Assembly: GCA_018829445.1 (NCBI GenBank)
Contig: JAHJTV010000103.1
Coordinates: 1 to 64,000 of the forward strand
DNA from: a bacterium
Lineage (GTDB): Bacteria > SAR324 > XYD2-FULL-50-16
Length of the DNA stretch: 64,000 nucleotides
Reading direction: 5' to 3'
Positions 1 to 6,931 of this stretch are shown piece by piece; position 1 is the first letter of the stretch, and every line of letters begins with the position of its first letter. Position numbers and translations under genes: made by a program. The notes under the pieces are model-generated. The model was not told the DNA's origin. It saw nothing but the letters and a program-made list of their open reading frames with translations, and did no database searches.

Positions 1-255
1 CCCAAGCAGAAGCTTAATCTCTGCATCATATTTGAGAGTATCAACCGTACAGACAATCGCGACCAGTTTTGTTAAATCCCCTAATCCACACCAAATATCA
101 ATTTCACTGCCATCTCCACCTGATGTAGCTTCCAGGAATCCCATAATCTAAAGGATATACAATGCTTGGATATTTTGGATGCTTTGATCCTTTTGGTCTA
201 TCAATGACCGGTTTTGTGGAATTCAATAATTTGTCTAGTCTAGTCCAAAAATCCA
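1..255 (-). pseudogene. Inorganic pyrophosphatase-like cassette gene (5' part, frameshifted, runs off the left edge)
   Basis: The gene reads leftward from ATG at 255 and leaves the window. The first frame carries HPKYPSIVYPLDYG; after one shift the next frame continues FLEATSGGDGSEIDIW and then VCTVDTLKYDAEIKLLLG. Together these resemble the bacterial pyrophosphatase-like family that has a PLDYGYLEGTTSGDG...IDVW core and a VCTVDLLKRDAEIK tail, which would hydrolyse PPi in the cytoplasm. An extra base in the C run at 140-142 (plus strand) breaks the frame. Removing it restores GAT-TAT-GGA-TTC (DYGF). The ATG lies about 16 nt inside the attC core at 271, as expected for the first gene of an integron cassette. 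It could be a genuine pseudogene or a sequencing error; the family assignment is by recall of the motif. Confidence 0.6.
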
Positions 256-269
256 TTATTCGTTTGTAA

Positions 270-388
270 AGATAACGCCGCAATAAGCAGCCGCTGCAAG
301 TGTTTTGAATTAACTATAAACTTTCCAAAATTGATATATTAATCCGTACCGGGGGCTATTGCGGTCTGCCTTGATTGCTTTGTTAGAG
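270..388 (-). other. attC recombination site 1
   Basis: An imperfect palindrome of about 119 bp. The left core contains ATAACGCCGCAATA (from 272) and the right side contains TATTGCGG (358-365) followed by the GTTAGAG core at 382-388. The outer AAC/GTT boxes and the CCGCAATA/TATTGCGG arms pair. It lies directly after the stop codon of the gene at 401-1210 and before the next cassette start, in cassette orientation on the minus strand. Confidence 0.75.
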
Positions 389-400
389 AACCAATATTCC

Positions 401-1210
401 TCAGTCAAGCCCAGTTTCTGTGTCTGCCAGTATTTGGTATGATTTTTTCAAGTGTGAAAATATATTATTCATTAACTGGTCTCCACCAAATACTTGATCT
501 ACCAAGTGAGCACAAAATAAATAGTCAATGTCTTTTGAGTCATTAGGTAATGCGTTTTTCTTATATGATGTTTGAGTTGAACGATATTCAAAAATAGCTA
601 CATGACAAAAAGCTCTATTGTAAATGACAGTTGGTTGTTTGATGAATAACACTATTTCTTCATGTGAAAAATCATGTTTTTCCAAAAGACCAAAACAAAC
701 TGAAAGTGTTTCTTTAAACATTTCAAATGTTACTGTTTGATCAATTTTTTCAAATCCTTCTCGAAATTTTTGCCGATCATTAGCATTTTTAAATTTTCCA
801 AATTGTGATTTAAGCTTTGGTATCCAACCTTCTTCAGCAAGATCAGAATACCTCTCTTTAAAATTGTCTTTTGTGAATTCAAAAGCCAATTTGTCTCTTA
901 TATTAGTTATTGGATTTTCACTTTTTTTTAACGATTCTCGGATAAAAGCCGTATTTTCTAAATTAATAAAATCGCTTAAGTCCTTATGACTCTTTGATTC
1001 AATCTCCAGTTTCTCACAGGTTATGCTTTTGTTTGTTACTGTAATTTTGTCAACGATTTGCCGCAAAAACTGAATAAGAGTCTGTTCCCTTGAACTCTCA
1101 ATATTATTGAATAACTCCCAAAAAAACATTGGAGTAGTTATGAACTCATCAATATCTAATTGATCATTCAGATTTAATATCCCGTTTTGATCAAGTATTG
1201 CTGTGGTCAT
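401..1210 (-). CDS. Hypothetical cassette protein (269 aa)
   Basis: I do not recognise this protein. It is acidic and soluble-looking, with no signal peptide or membrane segment. A stretch near the C-terminus reads NDSKDIDYLFCAHLVDQVFGGDQ, an Asp-rich segment loosely like the final block of PIN-type nucleases, but the rest does not support that family. An upstream in-frame ATG exists at 1246, but the DNA from 1220 upward is attC 2, so I place the start at the ATG at 1210. This is 9-10 nt inside the GTTAGAG cassette boundary (minus strand), the usual position for cassette genes. It is a single-gene cassette, so its neighbours say nothing about its function. Confidence 0.75.
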   Translation of the reverse strand: MTTAILDQNGILNLNDQLDIDEFITTPMFFWELFNNIESSREQTLIQFLRQIVDKITVTNKSITCEKLEIESKSHKDLSDFINLENTAFIRESLKKSENPITNIRDKLAFEFTKDNFKERYSDLAEEGWIPKLKSQFGKFKNANDRQKFREGFEKIDQTVTFEMFKETLSVCFGLLEKHDFSHEEIVLFIKQPTVIYNRAFCHVAIFEYRSTQTSYKKNALPNDSKDIDYLFCAHLVDQVFGGDQLMNNIFSHLKKSYQILADTETGLD

Positions 1211-1219
1211 TATTTTTTC

Positions 1220-1341
1220 TCTAACACTTGGGTCAGTGGCGGCCAACCGAGGTGGTTGAATTAGGATGATCCTGATTCGGAGATTTGGGAAAAATCTCCA
1301 TCGAGGGCGCTATAGTCGTCCACTGCACCCTTTTGTTATAC
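1220..1341 (-). other. attC recombination site 2
   Basis: An imperfect palindrome of about 122 bp. The left arm CTAACACTTGGGTCAGTGG pairs with the right arm (reverse complement TAACAAAAGGGTGCAGTGG) ending in the GTTATAC core at 1335-1341. One unpaired G breaks the helix, the hallmark of attC strand asymmetry. It overlaps the last codons of the HNH cassette gene (stop at 1310-1312). Confidence 0.85.
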
Positions 1342-2860
1342 ATTTTAATTGCTTATCACCCAAAAAATGTAGTATTTTCTTATGTTTCATCATGTTTGAA
1401 GACAAATACTCGATATCTTGGAATAGCCTATAAAAACCTTTAATTTGGATAGATGAAAAAGATGCTACATTGAATAATCTTTGATCATCCTTTCTTAGGA
1501 TTATGTTTTCGCCTACCAATACCCCATCTGTAAATACTGTTTCGATATGAGTCACTTCATGCTCAAGTTCTGCAATGAGAATGGAACTGTATTCATGAAC
1601 ATTTATTTTAACCTCTTGAATTAAGTCAGGCGAATTTCTAAAAAGTTCTCCGAGGTATTCCCAATTTCCGTTTTTATTTTTGGCAAATAGATGAGGACAA
1701 CAACCGCACTCCCAATATCTGGAAATTAGCATCACACAAGATGGATCAAATTGTTTTGCCGGGATGATGATATCATTTTCATCATGGATCAATGTAATAT
1801 CTAAGATCTCCTCTGAAGGTCCTATACAACTCAGTTGGTCATGTAACGGTAGGTCAATTAACCTAATATCTTGAGCCTCCCCTGATTTAACATGTTGGTA
1901 TTTTATCACTTCTTTTGGTTCATAATCAGAACCACCTAGCGGAAATACAATGATCTTTATTGGAATAACTGCACATTCTCCCTTGTTTAATACTATTTCA
2001 GGAATATTTTTTTCTGATACCTTTCCCTTTTTGGAAAATGGTCTTGAAGATGTGTCTTCTATTGCTTCCAGTTTTAGCCCTTTCAGAAAAATCGGTTTTT
2101 CGCCATTGTTTTGAATACTCCAAAACAGGACTTTTGAATTTCGTATCTCAAAGGTTTCAAAAAAGTCATCTTCACATCCAGCAGGATGCAATATTACTTT
2201 TGAAATCTCACTGATATCCTCTCCAGATTCAAACAATACCCGTGATATTAAGTCCCATTCAAGTATCTTACTTCTTAATTCGTCTTCTGTAGGAATGCGT
2301 TCCCAATGGTCAGTCCATTTGCCTTTAACATTTTGTGCCTGGGGAAAACGGTTTTGGTATTCGTCTAAATCTTTGTACCTATTTCCATATATGTCTGTTT
2401 TTCTGCTTTGTTTCTTTAGGTGTTTTTTAATAATTTGGAGAAACGATAAAACTTCATTTTTGAGAAGTTTAACTTGATCAAGTGGAAAATCCTCAAAATT
2501 TCCTTCAACCATTTCCCATATTATTGGGAGTTCAGATGTTAAATAATATGATTGGACAACATCAATGGATGAATTTGTAAAGTTTCCCTTTTTAACAATT
2601 TCATACCAGATATCTCTATGACCTCTTAGTTCATCTTTTGAATATTTTGTTCCTCTAGGGTGGAATTTGTTATAGTGCCCCGCTTCTGAATGGCAATCAA
2701 AGCAGAGAGGGATTGCATTTTCGAATGTGTCTTCTCCTCCTTCTTTTTTCGGTATAATGTGGTGCACTTCAATATTTCTGCCCTTAAATTCCTTGCAAAC
2801 ACAACATCGACGTGCCGCAGATAATAGAGCCCTTTCTTTTATTTCTTTTGGGAATCCCAT
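1310..2860 (-). CDS. HNH endonuclease-domain cassette protein (516 aa)
   Basis: The N-terminal 60 residues form an HNH nuclease with a structural zinc ribbon: Cys19/Cys22 and Cys53/Cys56, His33-His34, Asn48 and His57. HNH domains cut DNA using a divalent metal. The remaining roughly 430 residues are not recognised; they include a Cys cluster CGCCP near residue 387 and a beta-rich central part with no membrane segment. The fusion of a nuclease head to a large unknown body is typical of defence or restriction effectors, but that role is inferred. The start at 2860 lies about 20 nt inside the attC 3 core. The last 10-11 codons are encoded inside attC 2, so the recombination site contributes the C-terminus. 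It is unusually long for a cassette gene. Confidence 0.8.
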   Translation of the reverse strand: MGFPKEIKERALLSAARRCCVCKEFKGRNIEVHHIIPKKEGGEDTFENAIPLCFDCHSEAGHYNKFHPRGTKYSKDELRGHRDIWYEIVKKGNFTNSSIDVVQSYYLTSELPIIWEMVEGNFEDFPLDQVKLLKNEVLSFLQIIKKHLKKQSRKTDIYGNRYKDLDEYQNRFPQAQNVKGKWTDHWERIPTEDELRSKILEWDLISRVLFESGEDISEISKVILHPAGCEDDFFETFEIRNSKVLFWSIQNNGEKPIFLKGLKLEAIEDTSSRPFSKKGKVSEKNIPEIVLNKGECAVIPIKIIVFPLGGSDYEPKEVIKYQHVKSGEAQDIRLIDLPLHDQLSCIGPSEEILDITLIHDENDIIIPAKQFDPSCVMLISRYWECGCCPHLFAKNKNGNWEYLGELFRNSPDLIQEVKINVHEYSSILIAELEHEVTHIETVFTDGVLVGENIILRKDDQRLFNVASFSSIQIKGFYRLFQDIEYLSSNMMKHKKILHFLGDKQLKCITKGCSGRL

Positions 2861-2881
2861 TTTAGACTATTTGTTTTTATG

Positions 2882-2999
2882 TATAACACCATTATAACCG
2901 GCCACTGCACCGGACTTTGATTCAAAATAATTTAGCAAAGACTACATAACTTCAGACCTGCAGCGGCGATATGTGGTCCGGTTGATAAATCTGTTATAT
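2882..2999 (-). other. attC recombination site 3
   Basis: A palindrome of about 118 bp. Left arm TATAACACC...AACCGGCCAC (2882-2904) pairs with the right side (reverse complement TATAACAGATTTATCAACCGGACCAC) with one extrahelical A between CCGG and CCAC. The right core GTTATATC starts at 2993. It is closely related in sequence to attC 5, sharing CCGGACC, CATATCGCCGC and the central spacer. Confidence 0.88.
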
Positions 3000-3002
3000 C
3001 TT

Positions 3003-3920
3003 TTAAATCTCTACTCGATTACTCGACCGTTGATCTTTAACTAGCGTGCCACTATGAAGAGTGCCTGATAAAGACCGATCACGCCAGGCAATAGTAGAAT
3101 CGTAAATTTCTGCTTTTGTATCGATTTGTGAAAGCAGTATGTCAGTGCTGTGACGTTCTAGTTTACCTGTTATTACACCGTCTGCCCTAACAAAAAAGCT
3201 ACCCCAGCAACTCTCTTTTGCTGAGGAATTTGGGCAACTAATCCACATATGACTACTTGCTGCCACTGCTATCATTGATGCTGGCATTGTAATGCTTGGA
3301 TAAGTTGTGCCCCAATTATACTTATGATTTTCAATTCCTGTTTCTGCTTCCATTTCTTTTAGTGCTGAAGGGCTAACATGTGCCGCATTAAAAGAATGGA
3401 AGATTAATTGTACACCTTTACGTTTGTACTCGCGGTACAACTCAGGATACCGATAATCATGGCATATCAAAGCACCACATCTGATTCCATTTATGTTGAA
3501 TACACTTAAATGGTCACCTGGTGTATAATGTGCCAAATCAGATGATGTCTCCTCTTTATTGCCTCCGCAAAAACACTTATCGTAACGATCAATTAGTTGG
3601 CCATTGTTATTTATGATGTACAGGCTATTATGAGGTTTGTGTGGTTTGTTTAATCTGTGAGTAGATCCTAGAATAATCCAAATATTAAGTTTACCTGCAA
3701 AATCAATCAGCTCAATTGTCAGTCTTGCAAGCTTTTGCCAATTTAATTCATTACATGACTCCATATCTGAGCCTGCATATCCTGAAAGGCAAGCTTCAGG
3801 GAAATGGGCAACAGCAGCCCCTTGTTCCCTTGCTTTCTTCATTAGATTGGACACATGTTGAAAATTGGAATCTATATTAGCACTGGTCGGAAATTGGCAT
3901 GTAGCAATTTTTAATTTCAT
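3003..3920 (-). CDS. Carbon-nitrogen hydrolase (nitrilase superfamily), cassette gene
   Basis: A 305-residue member of the nitrilase/amidase superfamily, which hydrolyses C-N bonds (amides, nitriles, carbamoyl groups) through a cysteine thiol. The full Glu-Lys-Cys triad is visible: Glu42 in FPEACLSGY, Lys115 in DRYDKCF, and Cys153 in ALICHDYRYPELY. Length is normal for the family. No signal peptide is present, so it should be cytoplasmic. The substrate cannot be told from sequence; the RYPELYRE context resembles aliphatic amidase/N-carbamoyl hydrolase-type branches. It is a single-gene cassette between attC 3 and attC 4, with its ATG roughly 30 nt from the cassette boundary. Metabolic enzymes are common integron cargo. 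Confidence 0.88.
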   Translation of the reverse strand: MKLKIATCQFPTSANIDSNFQHVSNLMKKAREQGAAVAHFPEACLSGYAGSDMESCNELNWQKLARLTIELIDFAGKLNIWIILGSTHRLNKPHKPHNSLYIINNNGQLIDRYDKCFCGGNKEETSSDLAHYTPGDHLSVFNINGIRCGALICHDYRYPELYREYKRKGVQLIFHSFNAAHVSPSALKEMEAETGIENHKYNWGTTYPSITMPASMIAVAASSHMWISCPNSSAKESCWGSFFVRADGVITGKLERHSTDILLSQIDTKAEIYDSTIAWRDRSLSGTLHSGTLVKDQRSSNRVEI

Positions 3921-3952
3921 TTAGCGAACTGAAAAATGGTCTCTATTGCCGA

Positions 3953-4071
3953 TATAACACTGAACTGAGCTGCGGCCGTGACTGACGTGGTGTAACCTAT
4001 GGCTTTGCGACAAACAGTGAATTTGAGGCTACCAAGGGCGCTATGCCGTCAGCTCTAGTTTTTTGTTAGCA
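3953..4071 (-). other. attC recombination site 4
   Basis: A palindrome of about 119 bp. Left arm TATAACACTGAACTGAGCTGCGGC pairs with the right arm (reverse complement TAACAAAAAACTAGAGCTGACGGC), leaving one extrahelical A; the right core GTTAGCA lies at 4065-4071. The central part shares the GGGCGCTAT block with attC 2. Confidence 0.85.
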
Positions 4072-4075
4072 AATA

Positions 4076-4519
4076 CTATTCTATATCTTTAATTTTGGAA
4101 TGATTCGAAAGCTTCAATAGGCCAATTGAAAACTTGGATAACTTCTCGTAACCTTTTGGTTCCGTACTCCACCAACTATATTTTGATTCATGCCCTTCAA
4201 TATTAAACTCAAGTATCCATTCGTCTCCATCACAGCCATCTTGATATTCTGGTATAATGGGAACATTCACGCCATGCAAAGTTGAGAACAATGAATTAAA
4301 AGCATCAGCTGTCAGAAAGACTCTCCATTGCTTAAATTTTCTTCTTTTCTTAATATTTTCAACAAATGGATTTGATTCGACATCATCCTGTCCTTGAAAC
4401 CTTTCTTGAGCGGTCTTTCTGCATATCAATTCGAAGTCCTCGTCTTTCTTGACAACTCGAATTGTGATTTTGTTATCCAAAGTCCAATTTGGAGAGACAG
4501 TAAGCTTTACTAATATCAT
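4076..4519 (-). CDS. Hypothetical cassette protein (147 aa)
   Basis: I do not recognise this protein. It is small and hydrophilic, with several Trp residues and an acidic C-terminal half (GCDGDEWILEFNIEGHESKYSWW), without a signal peptide or membrane helix. An alternative upstream in-frame ATG at 4552 falls within attC 5, so the start is set at 4519 (MILVKLTV), about 10 nt inside the GTTAGC boundary. The stop at 4076 lies a few bases before attC 4, giving a tightly packed cassette. Function is unknown. Confidence 0.75.
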   Translation of the reverse strand: MILVKLTVSPNWTLDNKITIRVVKKDEDFELICRKTAQERFQGQDDVESNPFVENIKKRRKFKQWRVFLTADAFNSLFSTLHGVNVPIIPEYQDGCDGDEWILEFNIEGHESKYSWWSTEPKGYEKLSKFSIGLLKLSNHSKIKDIE

Positions 4520-4528
4520 GGTTTTATT

Positions 4529-4646
4529 GCTAACGCCGGTTTCACCGGCCACTACGCCGATGGTTGATTAACGATGAATTTGCCAAGACCAAATAACTTG
4601 CTTCCTTTAGCGGCGATATGCGGTCCGGTGTAAACACTTGTTGTGC
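4529..4646 (-). other. attC recombination site 5
   Basis: A palindrome of about 118 bp. CTAACGCCGGTTTCACCGGCC on the left pairs with the right side (reverse complement AACAAGTGTTTACACCGGACC), again with one unpaired A. The right core GTTGTGC lies at 4640-4646. It is homologous over most of its length to attC 3, including the central spacer, whereas attC 1, 2 and 4 form a second group. Confidence 0.88.
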
Positions 4647-4659
4647 TTTGGATCTATAA

Positions 4660-5427
4660 TTACTTGGGTTTAAAGAAGTCTCCAGTTGGCATAATGCCTG
4701 CTCTAAACCCTTTATTCCATGCATCTATGAGTTGAAAAATATACTGGTAAAGAAATACTAAAACTAGTTTTCCTTGGGATGAAAAAAAGTGTTTACCTGG
4801 ATGGTTATTTGGATCTTGCAGCCAACCATCATTTCTTACAAAATCATACTCGCGATTAATAACTACAATCACTTGTGGACAGAATTCCTCAATTTCTAGC
4901 CTGTTCAGTTTTCTATATTCTTCGAGTTGTTTTAACAATGTATCTCTTTTAGGGCCTTTGAAAGCTACCAAAAAACAAGGTGTCTTTTTGAAATATATAA
5001 TGTTTTTTTTATCATCCCACCCTGAATAACCGTTTACCAAGACGTCTCTTTCAAGTGATTTAATTTTTCTAAATAGCTCAAGGGAGTTTATGAGATGTGT
5101 TTTATTCAAATTTGACTTAACTTCTATTGCCCCAAGCACATAATCATTGAATGAGATGTTAATGTTCCCAAATAACTTGATTTTTGGAGAAGTTGAAGAT
5201 TGAAGTATAATATCAACCTGACCGCTTCTAGTGTCGTTTTTATCGATAATCTCACCTGTCGCATACTCAAGAACTGAAGGCATTGTATCTTCAAGAAAGA
5301 GCTGCACAAAGCCTTCTCTAGCAGCTCCTTTAATGTCTCCATGTTTAGCAATCCCAGAATGCTCAAAATAAGCCTTGAGTTTATCAAGGGTTTTTTCAAA
5401 GTGATCAGAAAGAATTCGATTAGACAT
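4660..5427 (-). CDS. DUF6602-type PD-(D/E)XK nuclease-like cassette protein (255 aa)
   Basis: The sequence has the layout of the DUF6602 family: an N-terminal helical block with KGAAREGFVQLFLEDTMP, then TGEIID...SGQVDII (Asp72) and GAIEVKS (Glu102-x-Lys104). The D...ExK set is the PD-(D/E)XK nuclease signature, so a DNA-cleaving or DNA-binding role is plausible. No signal peptide is present. The frame is open to an ATG at 5511, but the integron boundary GTTGTGC lies at about 5460-5466, so I take the ATG at 5427 as the start. It is the first cassette of the visible array (highest coordinate). A defence-related function is inferred from the fold and setting, not demonstrated. Confidence 0.72.
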   Translation of the reverse strand: MSNRILSDHFEKTLDKLKAYFEHSGIAKHGDIKGAAREGFVQLFLEDTMPSVLEYATGEIIDKNDTRSGQVDIILQSSTSPKIKLFGNINISFNDYVLGAIEVKSNLNKTHLINSLELFRKIKSLERDVLVNGYSGWDDKKNIIYFKKTPCFLVAFKGPKRDTLLKQLEEYRKLNRLEIEEFCPQVIVVINREYDFVRNDGWLQDPNNHPGKHFFSSQGKLVLVFLYQYIFQLIDAWNKGFRAGIMPTGDFFKPK

Positions 5428-5466
5428 TGTTAATTTGAAAATTTTAATGGTGCGCAAATAGAAGCA

Positions 5467-6023
5467 CAACTTTTTATTACACCGGTGATCAACTACATTG
5501 ATAAGTGCCATGTCTTTCTGATTTGGTCAATCAAATATATGAATTCTAAGCTTATTTGTGTGGAATAGTGACTGTTTTGTTTTGAAAAAATATTGGCTAA
5601 TACCAGCATTTGAAAAGGAGATCCTTTTATTGCCGGGAATTGGCGATACTTCATTATATTAAGGGACTATCGCTGCTAAATGCAGACAATTGTCCGGTTA
5701 AACTACAAAAATGTTGGAAAAGAGCAACAATAAACCGGTGGAAGTAGATTTTGTCGGGAGGTTTTTCCTGATTGATCGTTTTTTCGATAATACCGTATAT
5801 TTTTGGTGCGCCTGATGTTTTCAAATGCTTGGCAAAGCCGTTTTAAATTAAAAAAAGAGCACATATACATCTCAGGAGTATTGATAGTGGACAAATCGGG
5901 TGTATTTTAACTCTGTAGGGGTGAAAAAACGCATCTGAAGTGTTCTACAAATAGATGGTTTAATTACAGAGTATTATCAGAATATTGGATAGTTTTTTTA
6001 TCGTGTAACAGGGGCACAGACTC
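5467..6023. other. Flank of the cassette array; no integrase found
   Basis: Beyond the last cassette boundary an attI site and a divergent integrase gene would be expected. Neither strand of this stretch encodes a tyrosine recombinase. A minus-strand frame without a start codon runs from about 5845 to 5670 (NGFAKHLKTSGAPKIYGIIE...) and looks protein-like, but I cannot assign it; it could be a gene remnant. No clear attC partner arm for the 5466 boundary is visible, so the site here is either attI-like or a degraded attC. Confidence 0.45.
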
Positions 6024-6911
6024 CTAATCCTCAACCAGAAACCGTTTCAGGGTTTTATTGCGCCATTGGCTGAAAACCTGCATTAATATGGCGTCTTCAT
6101 ACTCATTGCCAGGGAAAATATTAAAATATTTACTATATTTTATGTTCGGAGAAGATTCGAAAGCCTTTTTTGACTCATCCAAATCCTCTTGTGAAATACA
6201 TCCCTTTTTCAAAGCCAACTCCAGATATTTTTCATGGTCTTTAAACCAGGAGTCCTGATTGGGGCCCTCCTCTTTTTTTGCAAGGGGAAACTTCAGGAAT
6301 TCTTTAATGGTGATTCTGGGGGCACCCTGTTCAAATCCGATGGGAATAATCTCTTTATCAGCCAGATCGTTTTGGCCGGGTGTTGTTACCATCTCTGGCT
6401 GAACTGATGATTCTCTCTGCTGGCTTGGCTCTTCCGATTCTGCCAATTCAATTTGACTGGAGAAGTCTTTCGTTTCAGGGGAGGGGCCGGGGTGAGTCAT
6501 CTCTTTGAGGTGCCCTTCCGCCTGCTTTCTGACCTCTTTGGTATGAGCTTCTATATCACTCTCTGTTATGGTCTGTTTTGATCCGATATCAGTCAGAACA
6601 GGCTCTAGTTTCTCAGAAAAACTCTCTATCTTTTTTTGATCCATTGGTGAGCGAGAGAGAGTCTCGGAACCGACTCTGGCAAGATGGTTCAAGTAACGCT
6701 GTACCTTATCAAAGGTTAACGCTCCCTCTTTCCTGACTCTTTGATACTGGTTTTTTAACTGGGTTTCCAGGTGGCGGGATATTTGATCCTGGGTCATTCC
6801 CCGGTCATTCCCCATGCTGCGTAAACGGTTCCAGGCCATCTTACGTCGCGATGATCCCGAGGACAAAAGAATGTTGGAGGCTTTCTGCCGTTTAATTTTT
6901 TTCTCAGTCAC
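6024..6911 (-). CDS. Hypothetical protein, partner of the cNMP-binding-domain protein
   Basis: A 295-residue hydrophilic protein with no recognised domain. The first 30 residues are highly basic (KKIKRQKASN, SSRRKMAWNRL). A Glu/Gln/Pro/Ser-rich, probably disordered linker spans about 110-190. The C-terminal 100 residues look folded (ITIKEFLKFPLAKKEEG, YFNIFPGNEYEDAILMQVF). No signal peptide or membrane helix is present. The gene starts 20 bp after the end of the 879-residue protein upstream and in the same direction, so the two are almost certainly co-transcribed and probably act together. I do not recognise a function. Confidence 0.75.
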   Translation of the reverse strand: MTEKKIKRQKASNILLSSGSSRRKMAWNRLRSMGNDRGMTQDQISRHLETQLKNQYQRVRKEGALTFDKVQRYLNHLARVGSETLSRSPMDQKKIESFSEKLEPVLTDIGSKQTITESDIEAHTKEVRKQAEGHLKEMTHPGPSPETKDFSSQIELAESEEPSQQRESSVQPEMVTTPGQNDLADKEIIPIGFEQGAPRITIKEFLKFPLAKKEEGPNQDSWFKDHEKYLELALKKGCISQEDLDESKKAFESSPNIKYSKYFNIFPGNEYEDAILMQVFSQWRNKTLKRFLVED

Positions 6912-6931
6912 TGATCTACTTAGGATTTTAA

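Noticed and set aside
5703-5894. 63-codon minus-strand frame with an ATG beside the cassette array
   Set aside because: No ribosome site, low-complexity basic composition and no resemblance to an integrase or other family; another frame of the same DNA looks more protein-like.
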